Shown: one piece after another, positions 10,901 to 20,479 of the stretch
How positions within the stretch are numbered: position 1 is the stretch's first letter
Layout: each line of letters begins with the position of its first letter
Assembly (NCBI GenBank): GCA_950097015.1
Contig: CATNEN010000039.1
Span: 7,084,501 to 7,148,500, forward strand
Length of the DNA stretch: 64,000 nt
Source: Macrostomum hystrix
Taxonomy: Eukaryota; Platyhelminthes; Macrostomidae
Direction: 5' to 3'
Position numbers and translations under genes: made by a program
The notes under the pieces: generated by a model
Told to the model about the DNA's origin: nothing
Databases searched by the model: none
What the model saw: only the letters and a program-made list of their open reading frames with translations

Positions 10901-11556
10901 AGGCACTCAGTTGCTACTTGTACAGGCACTCAGTTGCTTCTTGTACAGGCACTCAGTTGCTACTTATACAGGCACTCAGTTGCCTGTACTCAGTTGCTAT
11001 ACTTGTACTTGTCTTCACCCGCAATGTGCCACCCCTGCAATTGCCGCCGGCAGTGCTGACGATCACAACCCAGGCGTCGAGCGCCAAGTCCTCCCTGCCC
11101 AAAGTGTCCTACATCAAAGCCATCGACGTCTGGATGAGCGTCTGCCTCGGCTTCGTCTTCGCCTCTCTGCTGGAGTTCGCCATTGTCAACGTCTATAGCC
11201 GGGAGGACGCCACTCGGGCCGCCAAGAAGCGCCCGACAGCCGCCATTGCAGTTAGCAACCGAGCGCCTGGAAAACGGTCCGGCCTGCTGCGCCGCGTCAT
11301 GCGGAAACGCGGAGGCAGTGGCGGCGGCGGCAGCAGCGGACTGCGCATCCGGACGGACAGCAATTCGCCGGTGTTCATGCGGGACACGGTGCTCATGCTG
11401 GAGGACGATCCGCCGCAGGCGCCGCGACCGCCTCGCAGGCCGGTCCAGACGATGTCAACGGCTAAAAAGATTGACAAATTCTCTCGGCGCTTCTTCCCGC
11501 TCTCGTTCGCTCTGTTCAACGTGGTCTACTGGGTCTACTACCTCATCATGGCCTGA
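965..11556 (+). CDS. Anion-channel-type Cys-loop receptor subunit (glycine/GABA-A/GluCl-like), nine exons
   Basis: Pentameric ligand-gated ion channel subunit of the plasma membrane. Nine exons join in frame with GT-AG boundaries: 965-1059, 3982-4040, 4114-4181, 4503-4645, 8552-8641, 8748-8830, 9407-9612, 9917-10016 and 11054-11556, giving 448 residues. The order is: a leucine-rich signal peptide (about 1-25); extracellular domain with a Cys-loop of exactly 13 intervening residues (C159-C173) containing YPLDTQFC; a second cysteine pair (C220-C231, motif [12 protein letters not shown]) as in glycine and GluCl receptors; M1 (about 249-267); M2 with VPGRVSLG; M3 ([16 protein letters not shown]); a basic loop; and M4 at the C terminus. 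The 0' arginine and PxR motif indicate anion selectivity (family knowledge). Odd points: the usual PAR is PGR, and the 6' residue is Leu instead of Thr. The ligand cannot be read from sequence. Introns carry large minisatellites. Exon limits were assigned by eye; all phases agree. Confidence 0.93.
1306..1483. mobile_element. Fold-back / MITE-like element with possible 6-bp target duplication
   Basis: The segment begins CCAAGGACCACTAGAAGAAG and ends with the reverse complement of that sequence. The arms continue imperfectly inward for about 50-60 bp (TTGGAAATTTAATAAAGGC on the left matches the right arm with small indels). TTTCCT lies immediately outside both ends (1300-1305 and 1484-1489), a candidate 6-bp target-site duplication. 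It sits in intron 1 of the receptor gene. No coding capacity is seen. Confidence 0.6.
1665..2239 (+). mobile_element. tRNA-derived SINE, about 575 bp, with 13-bp target-site duplication
   Basis: The head is tRNA-like: an A-box-like stretch near 1672-1690 and an exact B box GTTCGATTC at 1719-1727. The body is GC-rich and ends in AAATAGATAG. The 13-mer GAACCTCTATGGC occurs exactly on both sides (1652-1664 and 2240-2252), the signature of target-primed retrotransposition. It lies in intron 1 of the receptor, in the same orientation. The short open frames inside are not convincing genes. The body differs from the other SINEs here, so it is probably a separate family sharing the tRNA-like head. 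Confidence 0.8.
2983..3565. repeat. About 22-bp minisatellite in receptor intron 1
   Basis: Degenerate tandem repeat built on GTCTAACAGGTTAGAAATCT and variants (GTCTAACAGTTTTGGAATTC), with a period near 22 bp and about 26 copies. Copies diverge more than in the other arrays of this gene, suggesting it is older. It ends about 420 bp before exon 2. Confidence 0.9.
4207..4482. repeat. 16-bp minisatellite in receptor intron 3
   Basis: About 17 nearly perfect copies of ATCTAGGATTCACAGA. It occupies most of the 321-bp intron 3 and ends some 20 bp before the exon 4 acceptor. The near identity of the copies indicates recent expansion. Confidence 0.95.
4694..7440. repeat. 21-bp minisatellite, 2.7 kb, with higher-order structure, in receptor intron 4
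   Basis: Roughly 130 copies of a 21-bp unit (core TTCCGAATTTCCATCTCCCA). Variant units (TCTCGCATT, TCTTCCATT, TCTCCTATT, and a truncated unit giving TCCATCCGAATTTCC) recur in the same order in several blocks, for example near 4920-5160, 5560-5850, 5950-6190 and 6540-6830. Larger segments have therefore been duplicated. Because 21 is a multiple of three, frames stay open for about 940-1040 codons on both strands (7-residue periods such as SEFPSPI and GDGNSEM). These are not believed to be genes: exon 4 of the receptor reads into this region through a normal donor at 4646. Confidence 0.95.
7831..7950. repeat. (CA)n microsatellite
   Basis: About 120 bp of CA dinucleotides with scattered TCA, GCA and TA interruptions, directly before a 30-bp minisatellite in receptor intron 4. 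Confidence 0.95.
7947..8426. repeat. 30-bp minisatellite in receptor intron 4
   Basis: About 16 copies of a 30-bp unit beginning AGCATAGAGACCCACAACTA, with few variants (AGCACAGAA, AACGAACTG). It ends about 125 bp before exon 5. It is the third tandem repeat in the same intron. Confidence 0.95.
8862..9300. repeat. 34-bp minisatellite in receptor intron 6
   Basis: About 13 copies of a 34-bp unit beginning CCTGACCTCTGGTCCTTCAC, ending GTCCCACAATA with minor variants. It lies about 30 bp after the exon 6 donor and 110 bp before exon 7. Confidence 0.95.
9663..9895 (+). mobile_element. tRNA-derived SINE copy in receptor intron 7
   Basis: The tRNA-like head has an A-box-like GAGTGGCAAAGTGG and a B-box-like GAGCTCGATTCC near 9717-9728. 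It is followed by family-specific body segments (CGGAGAGAAGGCTTGGGG and CTCCCCGCTGGCTGCGGG) that recur in the copies at 21.5-21.9 kb and 50.0-50.4 kb. It is shorter than those, so probably internally deleted. It lies in intron 7, 20 bp before exon 8. Confidence 0.75.
10050..10668. repeat. 23-bp minisatellite (A) in receptor intron 8
   Basis: About 27 copies of a 23-bp unit beginning TGACCCTCAATTCGATCACA. Variation is almost limited to C/T at one position and a few CGACCACA copies, indicating recent homogenisation. The array begins 34 bp after the donor of exon 8, which splits the M2 segment. Confidence 0.95.
10671..11010. repeat. 23-bp minisatellite (B) in receptor intron 8
   Basis: About 14 copies of a second 23-bp unit (core TACTTGTACAGGCACTCAGT), directly abutting array A and ending about 45 bp before the exon 9 acceptor at 11053. 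It stays open in frame with exon 9, so a long open frame runs in from the array. The receptor family alignment and the splice signal place the true exon start at 11054. Confidence 0.95.
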
Positions 11557-12404
11557 CCGCGGTGGACTCTTGTCCCACAGGGCGAACACTTTAAAGGGTT
11601 GTGTGACTGAAGACAGCACTTTCTCTGAAAACTGAAGCTTTGCTGCTTTGCCTCGGATGGCAGCATCAGGGACCAGGGGAGGCGGACACTGCACTTAAGA
11701 TCCGCAATATTGAATCCAGATCTCACCTCCTCCCCTCCCACCTGATCCCCCATTCCGATGCCCTGCTTGTACCATCGTAATCCCACCCTGATCCCCTGTA
11801 TATCCCATCGTAATTCCATCGCGGTCCTATCCCGACCCCCAACCTGACCCCAACCTAATCCCGACCTTTGTTCCGCGACAGATAAATCTCCCTCGACAGA
11901 ATCGAACAGCCTCCCCTGGTCCCAAAGTGGCGGGCATCATAAATGTACTGTTAACCATTTACCCACTTCAGTATGTTGCTATCGTGCAAACTTAAAAAGT
12001 GTATCCAAGCGAACACTTCCTAACAGTGTCCCTGTACAATGATTTCTTTCTCTTTTGTCCTTTCAAAACTGGTTGTGCGGTGAGATCAGTCATTGCGACA
12101 CCCGCAGTTTTACAAATAATTATTGCAACTTACTCAACATTTTCATATTAAACCATTGCCCCATAGTACGAGTATATTTGGTTTTTCTGCTTCGAAAAAG
12201 GTTGTACTTTTTAAGATTCATCTTATTCAGTTTTACGATGCATACAATTTGCCGATAGTCTAAAAGGGATTCAAACAGTAAAAAATCATTTAAAACGACA
12301 AATACACGACATGATAAATTTGTTTTAACTGGTATATCATAAATTCAGACTGACTCCAAACACCTGTTTAATTCTCACGTCTAACTTGTAAGAAAATATA
12401 GACA
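11557..12404. other. 3' flank of receptor gene, no further gene seen
   Basis: The proximal part has pyrimidine-rich ATCCCATCG-type short repeats (11740-11870), then AT-rich DNA. No canonical AATAAA was found just after the stop codon. Nothing else is recognised. Confidence 0.5.
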
Positions 12405-13865
12405 CAACAAAGATCCTGCCATCTCGCACGCCTAACCCCACTGCCCGCTCTTCGGTGTACAGCAAAGACCCTACCATCTCGCACCCGAAACCCCACTGCC
12501 CGCTCTTCAATGTACAGCAAAGACCCTACCATCTCGCACCCGAAACCCCACTGCCCGCTCTTCAATGTACAGCAAAGACCCTACCATCTCGCACCCGAAA
12601 CCCCACTGCCCGCTCTTCAATGTACAGCAAAGACCCTGCATGCCATCTCGCATGCCTAACTCCACTGCCCGCTCTTCAATGTACAGCAAAGACCCTGCCA
12701 TCTCGCACCCCAAACCCCACTGCCCGCTCTTCAATGTACAGCAAAGACCCTGCCATCTCGCACCCCAAACTCCACTGCCCGCTCTTCGGTGTACAGCAAA
12801 GACCGTGCCATCTCGCATGCCTAACTCCACTGCCCGCTCTTCGGTGTACAGCAAAGACCGTGCCATCTCGCATGCCTAACTCCACTGCCCGCTCTTCGGT
12901 GTACAGCAAAGACCCTGGCATCTCGCACCCCAAACTCCACTGCCCGCTCTTCGGTGTACAGCAAAGACCCTGCCATCTCGCACCCAAAACCCCACTGCCC
13001 GCTCTTCAATGTACAGCAAAGACCCTGCCATCTCGCACCCCAAAACCCACTGCCCGCTCTTCGGTGTACAGCAAAGACCCTACCATCTCGCACCCGAAAC
13101 CCCACTGCCCGCTCTTCAATGTACAGCAAAGACCCTGCCATCTCGCATGCCTAACTCCACTGCCCGCTCTTCAATGTACAGCAAAGACCCTGCCATCTCG
13201 CACCCCAAACCCCACTGCCCGCTCTTCAATGTACAGCAAAGACCCTGCCATCTCGCACCCAAAACCCCACTGCCCGCTCTTCAATGTACAGCAAAGACCG
13301 TGCCATCTCGCACCCCAAACCCCACTGCCCGCTCTTCAATGTACAGCAAAGACCCCAAACCCCACTGCCCGCACTTCAATGTACAGCAAAGACCCTACCA
13401 TCTCGCACCCCAAACCCCACTGCCCGCTCTTCAATGTACAGCAAAGACCCTGCCATCTCGCATGCCTAACTCCACTGCCCGCTCTTCAATGTACAGCAAA
13501 GACCCTGCCATCTCGCACCCCAAACCCCACTGCCCGCTCTTCGGTGTACAGCAAAGACCCTACCATCTCGCACGCCAAACTCCACTGCCCGCTCTTCGGT
13601 GTACAGCAAAGACCGTGCCATCTCGCATGCCTAACCCACTGCCCGCTCTTCGGTGTACAGCAAAGACCGTGCCATCTCGCATGCCTAACCCACTGCCCGC
13701 TCTTCGGTGTACAGCAAAGACCCTGCCATCTCGCACGCCAAACTCCACTGCCCGCTCTTCGGTGTACAGCAAAGACCCTGCCATCTCGCACGCCAAACTC
13801 CACTGCCCGCTCTTCGGTGTACAGCAAAGACCGTGCCATCTCGCATGCCCAACCCACTGCGCTTA
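12405..13865. repeat. 55-bp minisatellite between convergent genes
   Basis: About 26 copies of a 55-bp unit (contains GTACAGCAAAGACCCTGCCA, then TCTCGCACCCCAAACCCCAC and TGCCCGCTCTTC). Units differ by recurring alternatives (CACCC/CATGC, TTCAATG/TTCGGTG) and one truncated copy at 13353. As 55 is not a multiple of three, three units make a 55-residue period. Several frames on both strands stay open by repetition (478 codons on +), with no protein-family resemblance. It lies downstream of both the receptor (+) and the polyglutamine gene (-). Confidence 0.95.
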
Positions 13866-14502
13866 TCCGCTCCATAGACATCGAATTTTAAGCCTAGCCG
13901 AACAAGTTTAGGCAACGAAACTCGCCGCTTTATGGTAACAATAAAGTGTATTGTATTTTTGTTTTTTTGTAATATTTTTGTAATATCTGCAGCATTTAGA
14001 TGTGCCATTTTCAGCACTAAGCGCACAAGAAATTTCATAAAAATAATTGTCGTACAGGTAAGGAATAGCAAAGTGGCATCTCAATGTATTCTGCTTTATA
14101 TATAAAAGTCACTAAGTCACAGGACTGAAGGAGTGAAAGTCAGTTAAAATATCAGATTACATTATTAAGATTCATTTATGTTACATTTTTAACATACCAG
14201 CCCAGCAAAACAGGCACATCTTGAAATATAAAATTTTCTTTCCTGAAATAGTTTTTTGGAGCGTGCCATTACTGTACTTGACAGACAACTTGCCTATGTC
14301 TGCTCAAACTAATGAGAACTTCTCAAATGTTCGGGGCAGAGGGAAAACATAGAAAATCCAATTAAGTGCATCGCATCGAAGCAGAGCTGATTCCATTAGA
14401 AAGAAAAGTTACAAAATTCAGAAGCAAATCACAGCGAGCTACTTGTACATATGTATGGCACATACTTTGCAATCCCCGAGAGTCCAAACCAGCTTGAGCA
14501 GC

Positions 14503-15190
14503 TCAGTTCTCAGCCAGGCGTCGCCACATCAGGCGGTACCACTGGTCGCCATTGTCGCTGTCGCCACTGCCCCCGTACAGCTGCCCGAAGCTCTGGTTCT
14601 GGTGCGGCTCGAACTCGTGCACCGAGTTGCTGGTCATGTCGAATCGAACTCCACGCCTTGGACCCGCTGATTGGCTGCGGGCCAATCGACTTCGATGACC
14701 TGGCTGCGGCTGCTGCGGCGGCTGCTGGCTTGCGGAAGCCGTTGGAGTTGTGGCTGACACATTGGATGCTGCATCGCCATCATCTGCCGATGCCTCATCA
14801 GTCGTTGGAGTTGCCTTCAATTGAATCTGCTGCTGCTGCTGCTGAATAATTGTAGCTCGCTGGGAGCCCCCAGCTGTGTACGGTCGGTGAATTGAAGTAG
14901 CGGAAACTCGCAACTGTGGCTGCTGCTGCTGCTGCTGAGTCTGTTGTGGCGGCTGCTTCGGTCCCAACGGCGGCTTTTTCAGTATCGACTTTATGGGATA
15001 GATCTCAGTGGTGCAGCTGCCCTCAGTGACAGAGACGAGTGGCTTTGCCGCAGCCGTGTCAACCGCAGCTGTGCCCGTCGGCGCTCCGTTGCTGGACGCT
15101 GCAGCGGGCGTCTCCGTTGCCTGCGCGTATGACGGAGTCGGCTTTGAGCGAGGCGACGGTGGAGGAAGAGAGGTAGACAGGTATTGCTGC

Positions 15191-15221
<31 letters not shown>

Positions 15222-15415
15222 TTTGTTGTTGCTGCGACTGTGGTTGTGGCTGCTGAGGCAGTGGCCCTTGAACATTCTTTAGCTGCTGCTGCTGCTGCTG
15301 AGGCTGCTCTTGAAGCCGGTTGAGAAAATTCATGTAAGAGAAACTGGTAACGCTTCCGCTTGTGCTGCTTGCCGAATGAGCAAAGCTTAGAGTGGCTGCT
15401 GTAGTCGTTGCTGGC

Positions 15416-15447
<32 letters not shown>

Positions 15448-16524
15448 GGCTGTCGACGTTGGCACCACATGCTTTGGAGTCTTGGGCGTTAGACCTGCTC
15501 TAGCAACCATCGACATGGGCTGCTGGGCCTGCGACATCTGCACTGGCTGCTGCGGCTGCCTGACAACGGAATTAGCCTGGCCCGCCGTTGCTGTTGTTGC
15601 TGTCATGGCGGTCGTGACAGCTGCTGAAGATCCCGTCACTGTGGGCAATGAAGTCGTCGTTGTAGGTTTAGTGTTTGTCGATAGAGGCGACGCGGCCGAG
15701 GCAGGCGCGTTTGAAGTTGTCGGCCCTTCGGCAGCCGAAACGGTGGCAGTACTTCCAGCACCGTTTGCGGCACTGTTGTCAACCTTCTCGGCTGTTGCTG
15801 ACGTCGTCTCCGTTGATGCCGGAGTGACGCCGATAGGTGGCGCCTCCACACCAGAAGAGGCTGACACGGAAGCAGCCGCCGCAGTTGGCCGATTCAACTT
15901 GCGGCCTGCTGTAGTCACTGTGTGATGATTCTGCTGTTGCTGCTGCTGCTGCTGCAACCCAGAGCTCGAAGGAGCTGCAGCTGCGGCTGCGGCTGCTGCC
16001 GCCACGCCGGCTGTAGTCAACGGAGTCGCGGCACGGCCTCGCAGAGCTGAAGGCGGCAGGTAGCCACCTTGACCGGCGGGCGGCTCCGGAGTTGGCGACC
16101 GATGGCGAGTGGCCACTCCGCTGAAGCCGCCGCGGGCGCTCCGAGGTCTACGCCGACCCGTGGCTCCGAAGATAGCGCTGTTAGAGCGGGTGGTCCCTAG
16201 CGGTCGCTGCTGCTGGCTGTGCGGCTGCTGCTGTTGCTGGAACTGGTGCGGATAGTGCAGCTGCTGGTGCATGCTCCTGTAGATTCCATAGCCGCTGGCT
16301 GGCCGATAGTTCGGCTGGTGCTGTTGGTGCGCCTCGGCTCCAGCCTTCGCCACGTAGCTGCCGTCTCGGAAGACGGCCAGGCTGAGCCACGGGTGCGGCG
16401 ACGCCTGCCGAGCTTCGATCTTTGCTTTCCAAGCGTTGTACCAGTGCGAGCCCACACCAGCTAGTTGCTGCTGCGGCTGCTGCTGCTGTTGCTGCTGCTG
16501 TTGAGACTGTTGATGATTGTTCAT
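14503..16524 (-). CDS. Polyglutamine-rich protein with SILK and RVxF protein-phosphatase-1 docking motifs
   Basis: Family not recognised. From the first ATG (16524) the frame gives 673 residues. The frame is open upstream to a possible acceptor near 16602, so a 5' exon may exist. Composition is dominated by glutamine tracts, Ala and Ser/Thr, as expected of a disordered protein. A less biased N-terminal block contains WYNAWKAKIEARQASPHPWL. Towards the C terminus come KSILKKP (coded near 14976-14994) and, about 112 residues later, RRGVRFDM (near 14632-14659), followed by SNSVHEFEP and a terminal WYRLMWRRL. SILK followed downstream by RVxF is the known paired docking code of protein phosphatase 1 regulators; the assignment here is inference from motifs. 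Long CAG/CTG runs (15184-15230, 15416-15447, 15932-15955, 16475-16503) encode the glutamines. Confidence 0.8.
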
Positions 16525-16557
16525 AGCTTCTCCAATGCTGCTTTGAGAAGTTAGCAA

Positions 16558-18851
16558 ATATTTAACTTGACGTGCTACAGATTTCGCGACATTTTCTTCT
16601 TCCTGTCAGCAGCCGCTATGAACCCTTCGCCTGGTTGTTGGTTTTTGTTGTTGAACTCTTGGGCACTCAGCACTCAATGTCGATTTGATTTTCGATTTGA
16701 GTCAAATTATGAATAGACTTGAAAGATCTATGATGATTATATTTTCTAAGAAGCGTGTGTTGCTCCTAACCGAGGAGGGTTGCTAAGGCAGGACTCTTTC
16801 TCTCCTCACCCCAGAAGCGGCTCGTGGAGGAGGTTGGGTTGCGGCGGAGCAGCGCACAATGTCTCTGCTAGTGGGTTTCTGGTGTCAGTGTCTCTAGGGC
16901 TCTCAAATAGGTCTCGGTGCAGATTGCAGAAATGGAAGCGTATTTGCAGGACTGCAGGACCGGGGCAGGGGACAGAGCGTTGGATGTTAAGCAAAAAAAT
17001 GACAACGATGATAAAATTTCGTGTCTAACTTAACAATCCATGCGAGGAGCAGCATCTCTCAGCCCTTCACCCTCACTCTCTCTCCCTCTATCTGTATTCT
17101 GTTGTGCTGGGTAGCTGGCTAGCACACACGGCTCTGTGCTCAGATGAGGCTGCAATGGCGGAATAATAACACGGCGACTGCCTGCAGTCGGGCGTACTTA
17201 GGGACTGCCGGAGGGTAGGCGGGTTGCTAGTAGGCGTGACGCAGGCAGCGTCTTTTGTGGTCTAAAATCGCCATACTTGAGTCCTTTTCCACTGCCCTCG
17301 CCATGCCCGCTACCTCCAACCCTCTCGGCACCAGAAGGGCTTATTGGGTGCAGTGCGGCCAAGCGGAGAGAGAGAGGCAGACAGGCCTCTGATATGGAAG
17401 AAGCGCTTTTAGCAGCGCAAAATATTTGATAGCTCTGAGGCCTGTTTGCGTATTGTGCAGTGCTTTTTCTAGCTTTTCGTGTGCACACAGTGCGAGCTTC
17501 TCATTGAGCCTTATATCATAGGCATGAAATTCGCGTACCCTGAACTTGACTATCCTACCCCTGCTTTTGTCTATGCTTGTCAAGCGGACTCGCTGCTATT
17601 TGTTTGTTTTTTGAGCTGTCAACTTATTTTCAGGAGGCCAACGCAGTGCTACCCTCCTGTCAGCTATCGGGGAGACGGTTCTCTCAGGCGAATCTGATTG
17701 GCTGGGACTAATGTCGGGACCATTTGGTACAGGGCCTTGTTCCGCTCTCGTCAGTTTGCGAAGCGTCGAGTCCAGCTGCAGCGTTGGTCTCTGAGCTCGA
17801 ATCCGCGACGAGGTCAATTAGATTCGGGGACTCAGCCGCATTTATCCCAACTTTAGAGCAAATTCCCAAATTACAGCGAGAGTGTACACTGAAGTATCTA
17901 AGCGTATGGTACTTTTTAGAGAAAATGACTGCATTCTTCTGAGTGCAGTTGGTCAGTGCAACATGTATTTTCTGTCAGCAATCAAAGCACAACAGTCTCG
18001 TCTTAGCCTCTTTTGTATAACGTCAACTATTCCAATCTCCATGACAATGAAACTTTTGCTACATCTCCTTGAGACATCTTGAGACACTTTGCATCTCTTT
18101 GGGCAGTCGTTTTCTCTTTCACACCCCTCGTCAAGGCCCCCGAGGAGAAAATGTTCTGAAAAACATTTGTTTTGTTTTGAGTTTTCTTCCCGAGTTGCCT
18201 TTGTGTAGTCGTTACCATGCACCACAGATCCTAAAACACCATCCGAAAACTAAGTTCAGAAAATAGAGGGCTCAAACAGGAACCGAAGTTCGACATCACG
18301 TTGAAAAATTTGACCATACTCCGAGACTATTGGCACTCATAAAAAACAGCAACTTCACACTTCAAAAAGAAAGTAAAAGCTGTTATGTCTAGCTTACTAA
18401 ACAATACAAAAGCTGTTCGTTGTAGGAAACGGTTCTGATATGACTTGATTGTATTTTTGTTTCTATGGATAAATCATCTGTAGGGCAAAAAATGAGCAGA
18501 AAAAAACTTAAAAAAACTCGCAAAGACGCAGCAAGTACAATCCAAGAGTGGATGATCACAGAATCTAAAAATTTAAAAGAGTGGCAGCTCGTAATTGGCA
18601 CGCAGGTCGCGTGATGGCACAGAAAGCAAAGTGCTAGTAAAGTTCTATTTCAAAAGTGCATTAAAAACTGGTTTGGAAAAGTCCATTAGTTCAAAGTGAT
18701 CAGCTATTCGGAAGCCCTGATAGAGAAGGTGTACGTAAAGAACTATTGGTCTCGCGCGATTTCCAACTCAACCCGTGCACTCAGAATCAAGTTATCAACT
18801 TTTCAATCACAATTTCGACATGCACGATTGACTCTTCGCTGCAAGCATCTC
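16558..18851. other. Intergenic or 5' region, possible degraded SINE
   Basis: No convincing gene; the open frames are short and lack family resemblance. About 17735-17900 contains a B-box-like GAGCTCGAATCC and a GAGAGTGTACACTGAAGT stretch resembling the SINE copies at 21.7 and 50.1 kb, so a decayed SINE is possible. CT-rich tracts lie near 17080. Confidence 0.4.
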
Positions 18852-18940
18852 TCAGTCCTCCTGATAGTCTGGGGGCCCCTCGTCAGCATTAAGCTGAGGA
18901 CTGGCGCCAACTTGAGAGGATTTCTTGCTACTTTTGCTGC

Positions 18941-18971
<31 letters not shown>

Positions 18972-20479
18972 CTGACGGTCGCGAGTCTCGTAAATAACTA
19001 CATGCGGCTCATCATCAGTCTTGGTCACGTGATGAAAGATCACATTGGGTCGTCTCGGCGTCGTCGTCGTCGGCGGCGCTCTTCCGCCCTCGCCTGGTGG
19101 GTTGCTGCTCAGAAACCTGTCGCAGGCGCGCAGAAAGCGCAGGCAGCTTCGGCCGCAGTTGGAGTTTCCACGACAACAGCTTCGGCAGCAGTTCCGGCAG
19201 CCGGCATTCTTTCGATAATGGTAGACAGCGTAGCCGGATATTCCAATGAATATCAAGACTACAGTCATGCTGACGATGATCGCTGTCGTTTTGGACGACC
19301 CGAACTGCTCGTTGAAATCTTCCAGGCTGCAACACATTTGACTGCCGTGCGCGCCGCAACAGTAGATGTCGTCTCTATTGAATGCGTTGTCCAGCAGATC
19401 GTTGGGGCACAAAAAGTAATTGTACATGACGAAATCAGCCGAAGTTCTGTTCCCCTCGCCGGTTGCACTTGTCGGTGCGCTTGTCGTCGAGTTTTCCCAC
19501 GCAAGAAATTCGTCATAGGCGTATGAACCGTTCTTGCTGACTGCATCCCAGCGAACCAGCCCGCTGCAGACTGCGAATTCTTCCACCACGCCATCATATA
19601 GGACCTCCCGACTGGCGAATATGTGCGGCCTCACTGGGTTGGCGATGTACACGGAGCCTGCTAGCAGAATGGCCCGCTTGTTGCTGGTGATACCGCTGCA
19701 TACAGATTGGATTTCAATGCTCTTAAGCATGTCTCTGAATTCGTCAGAAGGTACAGTCTGAGGTCTTACCCCATGCCTTCGGTTGACAGCTTTAGTTGAC
19801 CTTTGTAAACTGATGAGCGGCTACTATAGAAGTATGAGTACCGCGTCGATCTCTGAAAATCCGCTTTAAAAGATCTACAAAATCATTGGTGACGATTTTA
19901 GTCTGAGTTTAACGAGCTCGCATATTTAATTCATAACAGCGATACTTATACATGAAACATAATAACTTAATTTTAGACATTAAAGAACTTTATTTAACTG
20001 CGAGTATCGAGTCGAGGGCAGGTGTGGAGCAATGATTCTTACCTAAGTGACCGGTAGCTGCCGCTTCGGAATCTGGCACTGCTGTACGAGCGACCTCCAC
20101 CATAACGAGCTGCTTCGCTTGCTTCTGATGGAACAAAATAATATTATTTTAAAATTTCTACTAAAAAGTTGTGCTACATTTTAGTTTTGCTAAAATTTAA
20201 CTTGGACTGGACCAATAGGCCGGGCAATAGCCACAGATAAATCAATTGCCTTATAGCTTAGATGCGCTACGAATGTTTATAAAGAGCCATATTTTTGTTA
20301 CATTAGTTCAATAATACACTCATGTATAATATTTATTCACCATTCATGTGTTTTTTATTTATAAGACACAGAAGGTATGTCTTTTATATAAAATATATTT
20401 TTTAAGAGAGCAGTGTAATAAACTTACGAAAGTGCAGCGCAATTAAGAAGCCTAGAATGAAAAGAAGTTTTATACTCAT
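18852..20479 (-). CDS. Shisa/CX-like single-pass membrane adaptor, paralog 1, four exons
   Basis: Exons in transcript order: 20479-20428 (signal peptide, MSIKLLFILGFLIALHF), 20124-20043, 19850-19770 and 19695-18852, phases 1, 2 and 2. The mature N terminus is rich in Gly, Arg, Tyr and Ser. A hydrophobic patch follows (AILLAGSVYIANPV), then a cysteine-rich ectodomain with CSGLVRW, YNYFLCPNDL and IYCCGAHGSQMCC. Next come a membrane segment (TAIIVSMTVVLIFIGISGYA), a Cys-rich juxtamembrane stretch and a serine-rich tail ending GPPDYQED. The C...C...CC...CC pattern before one membrane segment fits the Shisa/CYYR1/CX superfamily of transmembrane adaptors, and PPDY is a PPxY WW-domain ligand. The partner and pathway are unknown. 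The paralog at 22.9-24.6 kb shares the architecture, but this copy has one extra intron (19851-20042). Confidence 0.85.

Noticed and set aside
10699-11053. N-terminal extension of the last receptor exon through the 23-bp repeats
   Set aside because: The frame is open by chance of the repeat; the acceptor at 11053 and the M2 alignment place the exon start at 11054.
12405-13865. CRISPR-like repeat-spacer structure
   Set aside because: Units are directly abutting with no unique spacers, and the genome is eukaryotic; these are ordinary minisatellites. The same holds for the 42-, 34- and 71-bp arrays.
15008-15925. + strand frames opposite the polyglutamine gene, including cysteine-only runs
   Set aside because: They are antisense readings of CAG tracts and of the real minus-strand gene.
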